Below, piece after piece: positions 1 to 5,123 of a stretch of 5,123 nt of DNA (its first letter is position 1; every line of letters begins with the position of its first letter). The notes below the pieces were generated by a model, which saw only the letters and a list, made by a program, of their open reading frames with translations, was not told the origin of the DNA and ran no database searches. The translations under genes were made by a program, and so were the position numbers. Origin of the DNA: JABDGR01 sp035546135 (GTDB lineage: Bacteria > Verrucomicrobiota > Verrucomicrobiia > Opitutales > JABDGR01); contig DASZWY010000155.1 in NCBI GenBank assembly GCA_035546135.1, positions 1 to 5,123 of the forward strand. The letters are read 5' to 3'.

Positions 1-297
1 GTCTTCACCCTGCTCGGCCCGCAGCAGGACGCCGTCGTCGCCCATGTCGAGCCAAACACCCCCGCCGCCGAAGCCGGCCTGCGCGACGGCGACATCGTCA
101 CCGCCATCAACAACTACACCAAGCTGAACTGGCTCAAATACAGCGCTTCCGGCCCCCTCGATTTTGAATGGGATCCCGGCACCCACCTCTCTTTCCAAGT
201 CTACCGCAACGGCGGCCACTACCTCCTCGCCGCCCGCCTGCGCAACCTCCTCGGCCCCGGCTCCTCCGGCTATCAACCGATGATAGCCGAGCATTGA
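1..297 (+). CDS. C-terminal part of a PDZ-domain protein (5' end outside window)
   Basis: Frame 1 is open from the window edge to a TGA at 295-297, giving 98 visible residues. Residues 11-38 read as a PDZ core: a strand (AVVAHVEPNTPA), then EAGLRDGDIVTAINN, the usual Ala-Gly-Leu..Gly-Asp-x-Ile turn that precedes the second half of the fold. The tail (about residues 56-83, with QVYRNGG and LAARLR) looks like the closing strands. PDZ domains bind exposed C-termini or loops and are common in envelope proteases of the HtrA, Ctp and RseP types and in retropepsin-like aspartyl proteases. The catalytic part would lie left of the window, so the enzyme class cannot be decided. The sigma factor gene starts 38 bp downstream on the same strand, so co-transcription is possible. 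The PDZ call is confident; the full-length protein is unknown. Confidence 0.8.
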   Translation, partial: VFTLLGPQQDAVVAHVEPNTPAAEAGLRDGDIVTAINNYTKLNWLKYSASGPLDFEWDPGTHLSFQVYRNGGHYLLAARLRNLLGPGSSGYQPMIAEH

Positions 298-335
298 ACC
301 CCCCGCGGTTCTCTGCTTCACTGCGCCTGCTCCGG

Positions 336-1085
336 ATGAGCACGCTCGCCGATACCCCCCCGCGCCCGGCCGCCCCTCGCGCCCGCTTCGCCACCACGCG
401 CTGGACGATGGTCCTCGCCGCGGGTCGCAAATCTTCGCCCGACGCCGCCCGCGCCCTCGAGGAACTTTGCCGCGCCTACTGGTACCCCCTCTACGCCTAC
501 GTCCGCCGCCGCGGCCACTCCACCGCCGACGCCGAGGACCTCACCCAAGCCTTCTTCACCCGCCTGCTCGAAAACGATTTTCTCCGCGGCGCCGCGCGCG
601 ACAAGGGCCGCTTCCGCACCTTCCTCCTCGTCGCCTTCCAGCGTTTTTGCGCCAACGAGTGGGACCGCAGCCGCGCCCAAAAACGCGGCGGCGGCCAGCA
701 CGTCTTTTCCCTCAACCTCGACACCGCCGAGCGCCGCTACCACGCCGAGCCGGCCGATGAACTCAGCGCCGACCGCATCTTCGAGCGCCGCTGGGCCCTC
801 ACACTCATCGAGCAGACCATCGCCCGCCTGCGCGCCGAATACGCCACCGCCGGCAAAACCCGCGACTTCGACGCCCTCAAGGTTTTTCTCACCGGCGACG
901 CCGGCGAAGTCCCCTACGTCGAACTCGCCGCCCAACTCGGCCAGGGCGAAGGTGCGCTCCGCGTCGCCGTCCACCGCCTGCGCAAGCGCTTCCGCGAACT
1001 CTTCCGCCAGGAAATCGCGCAGACCGTCTCCAGCCCGTCCGAGATCGACGCCGAACTCCGCCACCTCATTTCCGTGCTCTCGTAG
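336..1085 (+). CDS. ECF-like RNA polymerase sigma factor (sigma-70 family)
   Basis: A 249-residue cytoplasmic protein expected to direct core RNA polymerase to a small promoter set. Residues 18-24 (FATTRWT) and 49-85 (YWYPLYAYVRRRGHS, then DAEDLTQAFFTRLLE) form the region-2 helices for core and -10 contact. GRFRTFLL (91-98) and KRGGG (116-120) are hallmarks of this ECF-like subtype. Residues about 177-227 form region 4, with a helix-turn-helix around VPYVELAAQLGQGEGALRVAVHRLRKRF for -35 recognition. I chose the ATG at 336. An in-frame ATG at 168 would add 56 Arg/Pro-rich residues, overlap the upstream PDZ gene and match nothing in the family. No clear ribosome site precedes 336. The gene ends in a tandem stop (TAGTAA), and the next gene begins 33 bp later. 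No classical anti-sigma gene is in view; subtype members are often near Ser/Thr kinase genes, which are absent here. Confidence 0.9.
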   Translation: MSTLADTPPRPAAPRARFATTRWTMVLAAGRKSSPDAARALEELCRAYWYPLYAYVRRRGHSTADAEDLTQAFFTRLLENDFLRGAARDKGRFRTFLLVAFQRFCANEWDRSRAQKRGGGQHVFSLNLDTAERRYHAEPADELSADRIFERRWALTLIEQTIARLRAEYATAGKTRDFDALKVFLTGDAGEVPYVELAAQLGQGEGALRVAVHRLRKRFRELFRQEIAQTVSSPSEIDAELRHLISVLS

Positions 1086-1118
1086 TAAAGATTCTCACCT
1101 TCGGCAAAGTCCAATTCC

Positions 1119-2096
1119 ATGAACCCCAAAAAAACCAATCGCTGGCTCACCTTCTCGGTGGTCGTCCTCTTCGCCGCCGTCGTCGGCTGGGTCGCGCACA
1201 CCGCCGGTCAGTTGGATGACCTCCATGCGCAAGTCGCCGACTTGCAGCAGCAACTCGCAACTGAAACCAAAAGCGCCAAGGCTTACGCCGCCGACGCCGT
1301 CCACTGGCGCAAGCAGGCCGAAAGCCTTCTCGGCCAGGCCGGCGGCCTCCAAAAAGCCGCCGCCACTAGCACCGACCCCTCCGCCCGCAAACGCAATTTC
1401 ACCACGGAGGAACTGCAAACCATCGGCAAAAACCCCGCGCTGCAAAACATCATCTCCTCCCAGCAGACCGCCATCCTCAACACCACCTACGCCGCCTTGC
1501 TCGACCACCTCAAGCTCGCCCCCGACGAGCGCGACTACATGCAAAAGCTCCTGCTCGAAAAACAAATGGTCCAGGTCACCCTCGGCATGCAGATGATGGA
1601 CCCCACGCTCCCCGCCGACCAGCGCGCCGCGCTCGGCCGCCAAATCGGCGAAGGCCTGGCCGCCGAGGACGCCAAAATCCACGACTTCCTCAACAGCGAC
1701 CAGGACTTCGCCTACTACCAGACCTACGCGCAGCAGGAGCCCGAGCGCCTTGAAGTCGGCATGTTCGCCCAATCCCTCGACGGCGCCAACGCCCTCGACC
1801 CCGCCACCTCCGACCAACTCGCCACGATGCTCAACGACTCGCGCAATACTTACCCCTTCACGGTCAATTTCTACGACCACCGCAATTTCGGCAACCCCGC
1901 CGTGCTCAACTCCGCCGCCGTCAACCAATTCCTCGACGAGCAGACCAAGTATCAAGCCGCCGTCGCCGAGAAAGCCGCCACGCTCCTCAACCCCGCGCAA
2001 CTCGAAGCCTTCAAGCAAAACCAGGCCGCCATGCGCCAGATGACCAAGATGCAGCTCAACAGCATCCTGCAACTGTCCGGCGGCAACGGGCAATAA
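1119..2096 (+). CDS. single-pass membrane-anchored periplasmic protein of unknown function, coiled coil with Spy/LTxxQ-like helices
   Basis: I do not recognise a named family with certainty. The 325-residue protein has a short positive N-terminus (MNPKKTNRW), one hydrophobic segment at about residues 10-28, then a Gln/Leu-rich coiled coil at about 30-75 (LDDLHAQVADLQQQL). The rest should therefore lie outside the cytoplasmic membrane. It is mostly helical, with three segments shaped like L-x-P-x(2-3)-(Q/R): LKLAPDERDYMQKLL (131-145), LDPATSDQLATML (226-238) and LLNPAQLEAFKQNQ (289-302). The last two recall the LTxxQ helices of Spy/CpxP-type periplasmic chaperones. It also carries YYQTYAQQEPER (199-210), which I have the impression of seeing in other hypothetical proteins of this general build. 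It starts 33 bp after the sigma factor, suggesting one operon. Only about nine residues are cytosolic, too few for a normal anti-sigma domain. Topology is fairly sure; function is open. Confidence 0.75.
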   Translation: MNPKKTNRWLTFSVVVLFAAVVGWVAHTAGQLDDLHAQVADLQQQLATETKSAKAYAADAVHWRKQAESLLGQAGGLQKAAATSTDPSARKRNFTTEELQTIGKNPALQNIISSQQTAILNTTYAALLDHLKLAPDERDYMQKLLLEKQMVQVTLGMQMMDPTLPADQRAALGRQIGEGLAAEDAKIHDFLNSDQDFAYYQTYAQQEPERLEVGMFAQSLDGANALDPATSDQLATMLNDSRNTYPFTVNFYDHRNFGNPAVLNSAAVNQFLDEQTKYQAAVAEKAATLLNPAQLEAFKQNQAAMRQMTKMQLNSILQLSGGNGQ

Positions 2097-2106
2097 GCGG
2101 TCGGGT

Positions 2107-2146
2107 GGGGCGCGTCGCCCTCGGCGCTCCGCGGCTTTTTTGTTTT
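2107..2146 (+). terminator. probable intrinsic terminator after the sigma factor/membrane protein unit
   Basis: The 92-bp gap before the E2 gene holds a GC-rich inverted repeat followed by TTTTTTGTTTT (2136-2146). Two foldings are possible: GGGGCGC (2107-2113) with GCGCTCC (2124-2130), one G-U pair and a 10-nt loop, or GTCGC (2114-2118) with GCGGC (2131-2135), which abuts the T-tract directly. Either would fit Rho-independent termination of the upstream genes and argues that the E2 gene has its own promoter. The stems are short and neither folding is perfect. Confidence 0.5.
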
Positions 2147-2188
2147 GCCGCCGCGCGCGCGCTCGCTTATGCCTTGGCCTTTCCTCCC

Positions 2189-3526
2189 ATGGCTGAAATC
2201 ATCGAAATGCCCAAGCTCAGCGATACCATGACGGTCGGTACGCTGGTTAAATGGCTCAAAAAGGAAGGCGACAAAGTCGCTTCCGGCGACAAGCTTTGCG
2301 AAGTCGAGACCGACAAGGCGACCATGGAGGTCGAGGGCTTTGCCGACGGCGTCATGCTTAAGCTCTACGTCGCCGCCGGCGGCCAGGTGCCCATCGGCGC
2401 GCCCATCTGCGCCATCGGCAAGCCCGGCGAAGCCGCGCCGCCCGCGCCCACCATCGCGCCCAAGGCCGCGCCCGCCCCCGCCAAGCCCGCGGAAAAAAGC
2501 AAAGAGCAGGGAGCCGCGAGCAAGGAGCCGGCCTCCAAACCCGCTCCTGCGCCAAAACCCGCCGCCCCCGCGCCTCAACCGCAAACGGTAAACCGCAAAC
2601 CCGAAACTTCTGCTCCCCCATCCGCCCGCGTCAAAGCCTCCCCGCTCGCCAAAAAAGTGGCCGAGGAAAAAGGCGTCACCCTCGCCGGCCTGCAAGGCAG
2701 TGGCCCCGGTGGCCGCATTGTCCGCGCCGACGTTCTCGCCGCCGCCGCCAACCCGCGCCCTGCGCCCGCCGCCAAATCCTCCGGCTCCGGCCTCACCTCG
2801 CTCACCGGCCCCATCGGCTCCGACGAATCCCTGCCTGTTTCCAACATGCGCGCCACCATCGCGCGCCGCCTCCTCGAGTCCACCAACGGCATCCCGCACT
2901 TCTACGTCGAAATCGAAGTCGACGCCGGCCCGCTCGCGGATTTGCGCGAGGGCCTCAACGCCGCCCTCGGCGACCTCCCGCCCGAAAAAGGCGGCGGCAA
3001 ATTCACCGTCAACGATTTCATCCTGAAGGCTTCCGTCGACGCCCTCCGCCGCGTCCCCGCCGCGAACAGCTCGTGGCAGGGCGAGACCATCGCGCGCCAC
3101 GGCCGCGTGCACCTCGCCTTCGGCGTCGCCATCGACGACGGCCTGCTCACGCCCGTCATCCGCGACGCCGACAGCAAGAGCCTCCGCGAAATTTCCGCCG
3201 AGGCCAAGGGCCTCATCGCCAAGGCCCGCGCGAAAAAACTCACGCCCGCCGAAATGTCCGGCTCCACCTTCACCGTCACCAACCTCGGCATGTACGGTGT
3301 CACCGGCTTCTACGGCATCATCAACCCGCCCAACGCCGCCATCCTCTCCGTCGGCGCGACGCTGAACAAACCCGTCGTCGACGCCCACGGCCACGTCGTC
3401 CCCGGCCGCCGCATGGTCCTCGGCCTCTCCGGCGACCACCGCGTCATCGACGGCGCCATCGCCGCCCAATACCTCGCCGCCCTCAAGTCCGTCCTCGAAA
3501 CCCCGGCGCTGCTGTTGCTGGCTTGA
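2189..3526 (+). CDS. pdhC: dihydrolipoamide acetyltransferase, E2 of the pyruvate dehydrogenase complex
   Basis: This 445-residue E2 moves the acetyl group from lipoyl-lysine to CoA and forms the core of the pyruvate dehydrogenase complex in the cytoplasm. Domains: one lipoyl domain (1-78) with lipoylated Lys43 in ETDKATME; an Ala/Pro/Lys linker (79-145); a peripheral-subunit-binding domain (about 147-183, SPLAKKVAEEKG then GSGPGGRIVRADV); a second linker; and the catalytic domain (about 212-445) with NDFILKA (275-281), TNLGMYGV..FYGIINPP and the active-site motif DHRVIDG (416-422, His417 and Asp421). The single lipoyl domain and these motifs resemble the short alphaproteobacterial/mitochondrial-type PDH E2 more than branched-chain or 2-oxoglutarate E2s, though substrate class is inference. 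I chose the ATG at 2189 because MAEIIEMPKLSDTM is the normal lipoyl start. The in-frame ATG at 2105 lies in the preceding T-tract hairpin region and adds 28 unrelated residues. No E1 or E3 gene is adjacent. Part of the linker is built from heptanucleotide repeats. Confidence 0.93.
   Translation: MAEIIEMPKLSDTMTVGTLVKWLKKEGDKVASGDKLCEVETDKATMEVEGFADGVMLKLYVAAGGQVPIGAPICAIGKPGEAAPPAPTIAPKAAPAPAKPAEKSKEQGAASKEPASKPAPAPKPAAPAPQPQTVNRKPETSAPPSARVKASPLAKKVAEEKGVTLAGLQGSGPGGRIVRADVLAAAANPRPAPAAKSSGSGLTSLTGPIGSDESLPVSNMRATIARRLLESTNGIPHFYVEIEVDAGPLADLREGLNAALGDLPPEKGGGKFTVNDFILKASVDALRRVPAANSSWQGETIARHGRVHLAFGVAIDDGLLTPVIRDADSKSLREISAEAKGLIAKARAKKLTPAEMSGSTFTVTNLGMYGVTGFYGIINPPNAAILSVGATLNKPVVDAHGHVVPGRRMVLGLSGDHRVIDGAIAAQYLAALKSVLETPALLLLA
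2497..2531 (+). repeat. tandem heptanucleotide repeat A inside the E2 linker
   Basis: Five consecutive 7-nt units can be read: AAGCAAA, GAGCAGG, GAGCCGC, GAGCAAG, GAGCCGG. The last four all begin GAGC. They encode the linker stretch around KSKEQGAASKEPA. Three units equal seven codons, so a change of one or two units would shift the reading frame. The composition is richer in A and G than the surrounding linker sequence. Confidence 0.65.
2577..2604 (+). repeat. tandem heptanucleotide repeat B inside the E2 linker
   Basis: Four consecutive 7-nt units can be read: AACCGCA, AACGGTA, AACCGCA, AACCCGA, with a partial fifth starting AAC at 2605. Units 1 and 3 are identical. They encode the linker around PQTVNRKPE. 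This unit differs in sequence from repeat A, 46 bp upstream, but has the same period. The stretch is less GC-rich than the rest of the gene. Confidence 0.65.
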
Positions 3527-3569
3527 TTGTCCGCGCGCTCTTTCGAATTCAACTTATCCAACGGCTTTA

Positions 3570-3662
3570 GTTTCCTTGGAGGGACGAAAGAATGTAGCCC
3601 ACCGATTTATCGGTGGGTAGGCAAAAAGCATAAAATGCAGTCCCGCCAGGGACGGAAGAAAT
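3570..3662. repeat. REP-like palindromic intergenic element
   Basis: The 204-bp gap between the E2 and metW genes holds a structured block unlike its surroundings. It contains a strong palindrome at 3598-3617, a hairpin GTCCC-GCCA-GGGAC at 3640-3653, and a direct repeat: AGGGACGAAAGAA at 3580-3592 and AGGGACGGAAGAA at 3648-3660, one mismatch in 13 and 68 bp apart. The first copy is preceded by a degenerate version of the same hairpin (GTTTC at 3570-3574 facing GGGAC at 3581-3585). This reads as one unit plus the end of a preceding one, as in dispersed REP/BIME-type elements. The block has more A and T than the flanking genes. I recall similar GTCCC..GGGACG plus CCCACCGAT..ATCGGTGGG strings from other bacterial genomes, but copy number cannot be tested here. 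The remainder of the gap (3663-3730) shows nothing clear. Confidence 0.6.
3598..3617. repeat. perfect 9-bp palindrome, core of the REP-like element
   Basis: CCCACCGAT (3598-3606), a TT loop, then ATCGGTGGG (3609-3617) form a perfect nine-pair stem, extendable by one G-U pair. No T-run follows on either strand, so it is not a typical intrinsic terminator, although it could stall RNA polymerase or protect the 3' end of the E2 mRNA. Confidence 0.75.
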
Positions 3663-3730
3663 ACGCTGAGCAACCGCCTCGCCCCCCGGCTTGACCCTCC
3701 GCGCCGCCTCGCCCATGCTGCGCATTGAGC

Positions 3731-4393
3731 ATGGACGCCGCTCCCTCCCTCACTTCGCCCGCCAACGGCACCCACCGCGAACAGGTCAAGCAGGACACCG
3801 ACCTGCATCTCCTGAGCGACTGGATTGCCCCGGGCAGCCGCGTCCTCGACCTCGGCTGCGGCCGCGGCCTGCTGCTCGAACACCTCCTCCGCGAAAAAAA
3901 CGCCCGGGTCGTCGGCGTGGACGCCGACCTGCAATCCGTCATCGGCTGCGTCGAGCGCGGCGTCCCCGCCTACCAGGGCGACATCCTCGACGTCCTCAAT
4001 TTCTACCCCGAGCAATCCTTCGACTGGGTCGTCTGCTCGCGCACCGTGCAGGAACTCGCGCAGCCCTGGAACGTCCTCGAGCGCTCGCTCGCCATTGGCC
4101 GCCGCGTCGCCGTCGGCTTCGTGAACCAGGGCTTCTGGCTCAACCGCTGGAACATGTTCGTCCATGGCCGCCGCGTGCGCAACGAGGTCTATCCCGAGGC
4201 GTGGTATAAAAGCCGCCCGAGCAACCCTGTCGCCATCGCCGACATCGAGGAATTCTGCGCCGCCGTCGGTGCGCGCGTCACCCGCCGCGCCTTTCTCGCC
4301 GGCGACTGGCGCACCCCCTGCCGCTTCTGGCCCGGGCTCCTCGCCGGCTACGCGCTCTACGAATTCACGCGCGAAAGAAAGCAATCCTTATGA
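3731..4393 (+). CDS. metW: MetW-type SAM-dependent methyltransferase-fold protein
   Basis: A 220-residue cytoplasmic protein of the MetW family, linked to methionine biosynthesis through partnership with the homoserine O-acyltransferase MetX; its exact reaction is not firmly settled. Motif I of the Rossmann methyltransferase fold is VLDLGCGRG (38-46), followed by the acidic strand end VVGVDAD (60-66, Asp64 likely binding the SAM ribose) and YQGDILD (81-87). Family-specific features follow: FDWVVCSRTVQEL (97-109), RRVAVGFVNQGFW..RW (124-140) and LLAGYALY near the C-terminus. Length fits MetW (about 190-220). Motif I has Arg45 where MetW proteins commonly carry Asp or Glu. I chose the ATG at 3731; an in-frame TTG at 3725 would add two residues. 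No clear ribosome site is seen. The stop overlaps the start of the next gene (ATGA at 4390-4393), implying translational coupling. No metX is in the window, so a different small-molecule methyltransferase remains possible. Confidence 0.82.
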   Translation: MDAAPSLTSPANGTHREQVKQDTDLHLLSDWIAPGSRVLDLGCGRGLLLEHLLREKNARVVGVDADLQSVIGCVERGVPAYQGDILDVLNFYPEQSFDWVVCSRTVQELAQPWNVLERSLAIGRRVAVGFVNQGFWLNRWNMFVHGRRVRNEVYPEAWYKSRPSNPVAIADIEEFCAAVGARVTRRAFLAGDWRTPCRFWPGLLAGYALYEFTRERKQSL

Positions 4394-4650
4394 CCATCAC
4401 GAAAAAGATCGTCGCCGGCAAAATCGCCGCCTACCTCCACCGCCGCATTTCGCTCGCGGAACTGGTGGCATGGGCGGAAAATGCCATGATGGACGGCCGC
4501 TTCGAGGAAAGTCAGGCCTCCCGTATCGCCACCGTGGTTGCTCGTCTGGGTGTGGCTGACGTACGCGCCTTTGGCCTTGCTTGGGAAGACTGCGAGAAAC
4601 TGCTTCGTCAGTTGGGCTATGCCGCTAAGATTAATATCGTGGCCGCTTGA
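4390..4650 (+). CDS. small conserved-looking protein of unknown function coupled to metW
   Basis: An 86-residue acidic-to-neutral, probably all-helical soluble protein with no signal peptide or membrane segment. Notable segments are ISLAELVAWAENAMMDGRFEE (about 20-40), RLGVADVRAFGLAWEDCEKLL (about 52-72) and RQLGYAAKINI near the end. The pattern, with conserved-looking Trp, Glu-Asn-Ala-Met-Met and Trp-Glu-Asp-Cys, seems familiar from small hypothetical proteins in several bacterial phyla, but I know no function and assign none. Its ATG overlaps the metW stop by four bases, the usual mark of translational coupling. Base use is odd: 3 of the first 44 codons end in T, against 16 of the last 42, with the change near 4522. 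It converges with the fur-like gene, leaving 17 bp between stops. Confidence 0.75.
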   Translation: MTITKKIVAGKIAAYLHRRISLAELVAWAENAMMDGRFEESQASRIATVVARLGVADVRAFGLAWEDCEKLLRQLGYAAKINIVAA

Positions 4651-4667
4651 GCATCCGCCCCCTGCGC

Positions 4668-5123
4668 TCACTTCCCGCACTTCGGGCACACGCCGTAGAA
4701 TTGCAGCTCGTGGTCCACTTCGGTGAACCCCGTGCGCCGGCCCACTTCCTGTTCCAGTTTTTCCGCCGGGCACGCCATCTCCAGCAACTCCACGTCGCCG
4801 CACTTCCGGCAGACCACGTAGTCATGATGATGCTGCCCGCGCCGCAGCGTGTAATGCGCCGCGCGCTCATGCAGCCCAATGCGCCGCACCAGCCCCTTTT
4901 CCTCCAGCCGTTGCAGCAGCCGGTAAAGCGTCGCCGGGTCGCACACCCCGCGCACGCCCTTGGCCCCGAGCAATTCGACGATGCTCACCGGCGCCGCGCG
5001 CCCGTGCAGCACCTCGAGCACCCGCCGCAGCAAATGCGTGCGCCGCAACCCCGCCGCGCGGCACGCCGCCAGCAATTCCGCCGGCGTTTCCGCCGCGCAG
5101 GTTTGGCAGCCGTCCTTCTCCTG
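4668..5123 (-). CDS. Fur-family metal-responsive transcriptional repressor (N-terminus beyond window)
   Basis: The minus-strand frame is open from the window edge to a TGA at 4670-4668, giving 151 visible residues with no ATG, so the start probably lies to the right. A TTG at 5075 is possible but would cut into the first helix region. The winged helix includes GLRRTHLLRRVLEVL (visible residues 25-39) and the recognition helix DPATLYRLLQRLEEKGLV (about 62-79). The dimerisation domain has HHHDYVVCRKCGD (98-110) and HELQFYGVCPKCGK (138-151). The pairs Cys105/Cys108 and Cys146/Cys149 match the structural zinc site, and His98-100, Asp101 and His138 match metal-sensing positions. Fur proteins use Fe, Zn, Mn or peroxide-sensitive metal sites to repress uptake or stress genes; Fur, Zur and PerR cannot be told apart here. 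An extra CxxC (visible residues 6-9, CQTC) precedes the DNA-binding domain. Confidence 0.9.
   Translation of the reverse strand, partial: QEKDGCQTCAAETPAELLAACRAAGLRRTHLLRRVLEVLHGRAAPVSIVELLGAKGVRGVCDPATLYRLLQRLEEKGLVRRIGLHERAAHYTLRRGQHHHDYVVCRKCGDVELLEMACPAEKLEQEVGRRTGFTEVDHELQFYGVCPKCGK

Noticed and set aside
168..335. A longer N-terminus for the sigma factor, or a separate overlapping peptide
   Set aside because: The 56 residues are Arg/Pro/Leu-rich, overlap the PDZ reading frame for most of their length and lie upstream of the normal family start.
2072..2106. A third heptamer array at the end of the membrane protein gene (GGCGGCA, ACGGGCA, ATAAGCG...)
   Set aside because: Adjacent units agree at only three or four of seven bases, which is too weak to separate from chance in this composition.
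2105..2188. Start of the E2 protein at the upstream in-frame ATG
   Set aside because: The extension runs across the probable terminator hairpin and T-tract, and the lipoyl domain starts cleanly at the ATG at 2189.
1952..3469. A 505-codon open frame on the minus strand opposite the E2 gene, with similar long antisense frames at 318-1064 and 1095-2093
   Set aside because: Their products are Gly/Ala/Val/Arg-rich without domain motifs, and each lies over a gene with clear family motifs. They are what strong C-ending codon bias leaves open on the opposite strand.
3598..3662. CRISPR repeat or intrinsic terminator
   Set aside because: There is no regular spacing of identical repeats as in CRISPR, and no T-run follows the stems on either strand.
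3691..3719. Promoter for metW with TTGACC at 3691-3696 and CATGCT 17 bp later
   Set aside because: The -10 half matches TATAAT at only three positions and transcription would begin within a few bases of the start codon; promoter consensus in this organism is unknown.
4651..4690. Bidirectional terminator between the small gene and the fur-like gene
   Set aside because: The 17-bp gap has no inverted repeat. The only nearby stem, CCCG/CGGG around 4675-4687, is four pairs inside the fur-like coding end and lacks a T-tract.

Overview
The window is very GC-rich and strongly favours C- or G-ending codons. Its genes generally lack a clear Shine-Dalgarno sequence. Together with the ECF-like sigma factor type (an N-terminal ATTRWT signature and a KRGGG segment, a subtype I associate with Verrucomicrobia, Planctomycetes and Acidobacteria), this suggests a high-GC verrucomicrobial genome, perhaps Opitutaceae. 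That placement is inference from style, not from a marker gene.

Layout. Bases 1-297 hold the 3' end of a PDZ-domain protein. Close behind on the same strand come an ECF-like RNA polymerase sigma factor (336-1085) and a single-pass membrane-anchored protein with a coiled coil and Spy/LTxxQ-like helical segments (1119-2096). These three may form one transcription unit with an envelope theme. A GC-rich hairpin followed by a T-tract (2107-2146) probably ends it. Next is a complete pyruvate dehydrogenase E2 (2189-3526) with one lipoyl domain, a peripheral-subunit-binding domain and a catalytic domain. No E1 or E3 gene is visible beside it. Its Ala/Pro linker is encoded in part by two different tandem heptanucleotide repeats.

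The gap 3527-3730 contains a palindrome-rich, REP-like element with a direct repeat about 68 bp apart. It is followed by a MetW-type methyltransferase gene (3731-4393), which overlaps by ATGA a small gene of unknown function (4390-4650). The codon usage of that small gene changes abruptly halfway. Convergent with it, on the minus strand and running off the right edge, is a Fur-family metalloregulator (4668-5123).

Functionally this is a mixed chromosomal region: envelope or signal regulation, central carbon metabolism (acetyl-CoA formation), methionine-associated metabolism and metal-dependent repression. I see no phage, transposase, CRISPR, rRNA or tRNA. The least ordinary signals are the heptamer repeats inside the E2 gene, the REP-like element, the half-and-half small gene, and the pairing of a sigma factor with a membrane protein that does not look like a classical anti-sigma factor.
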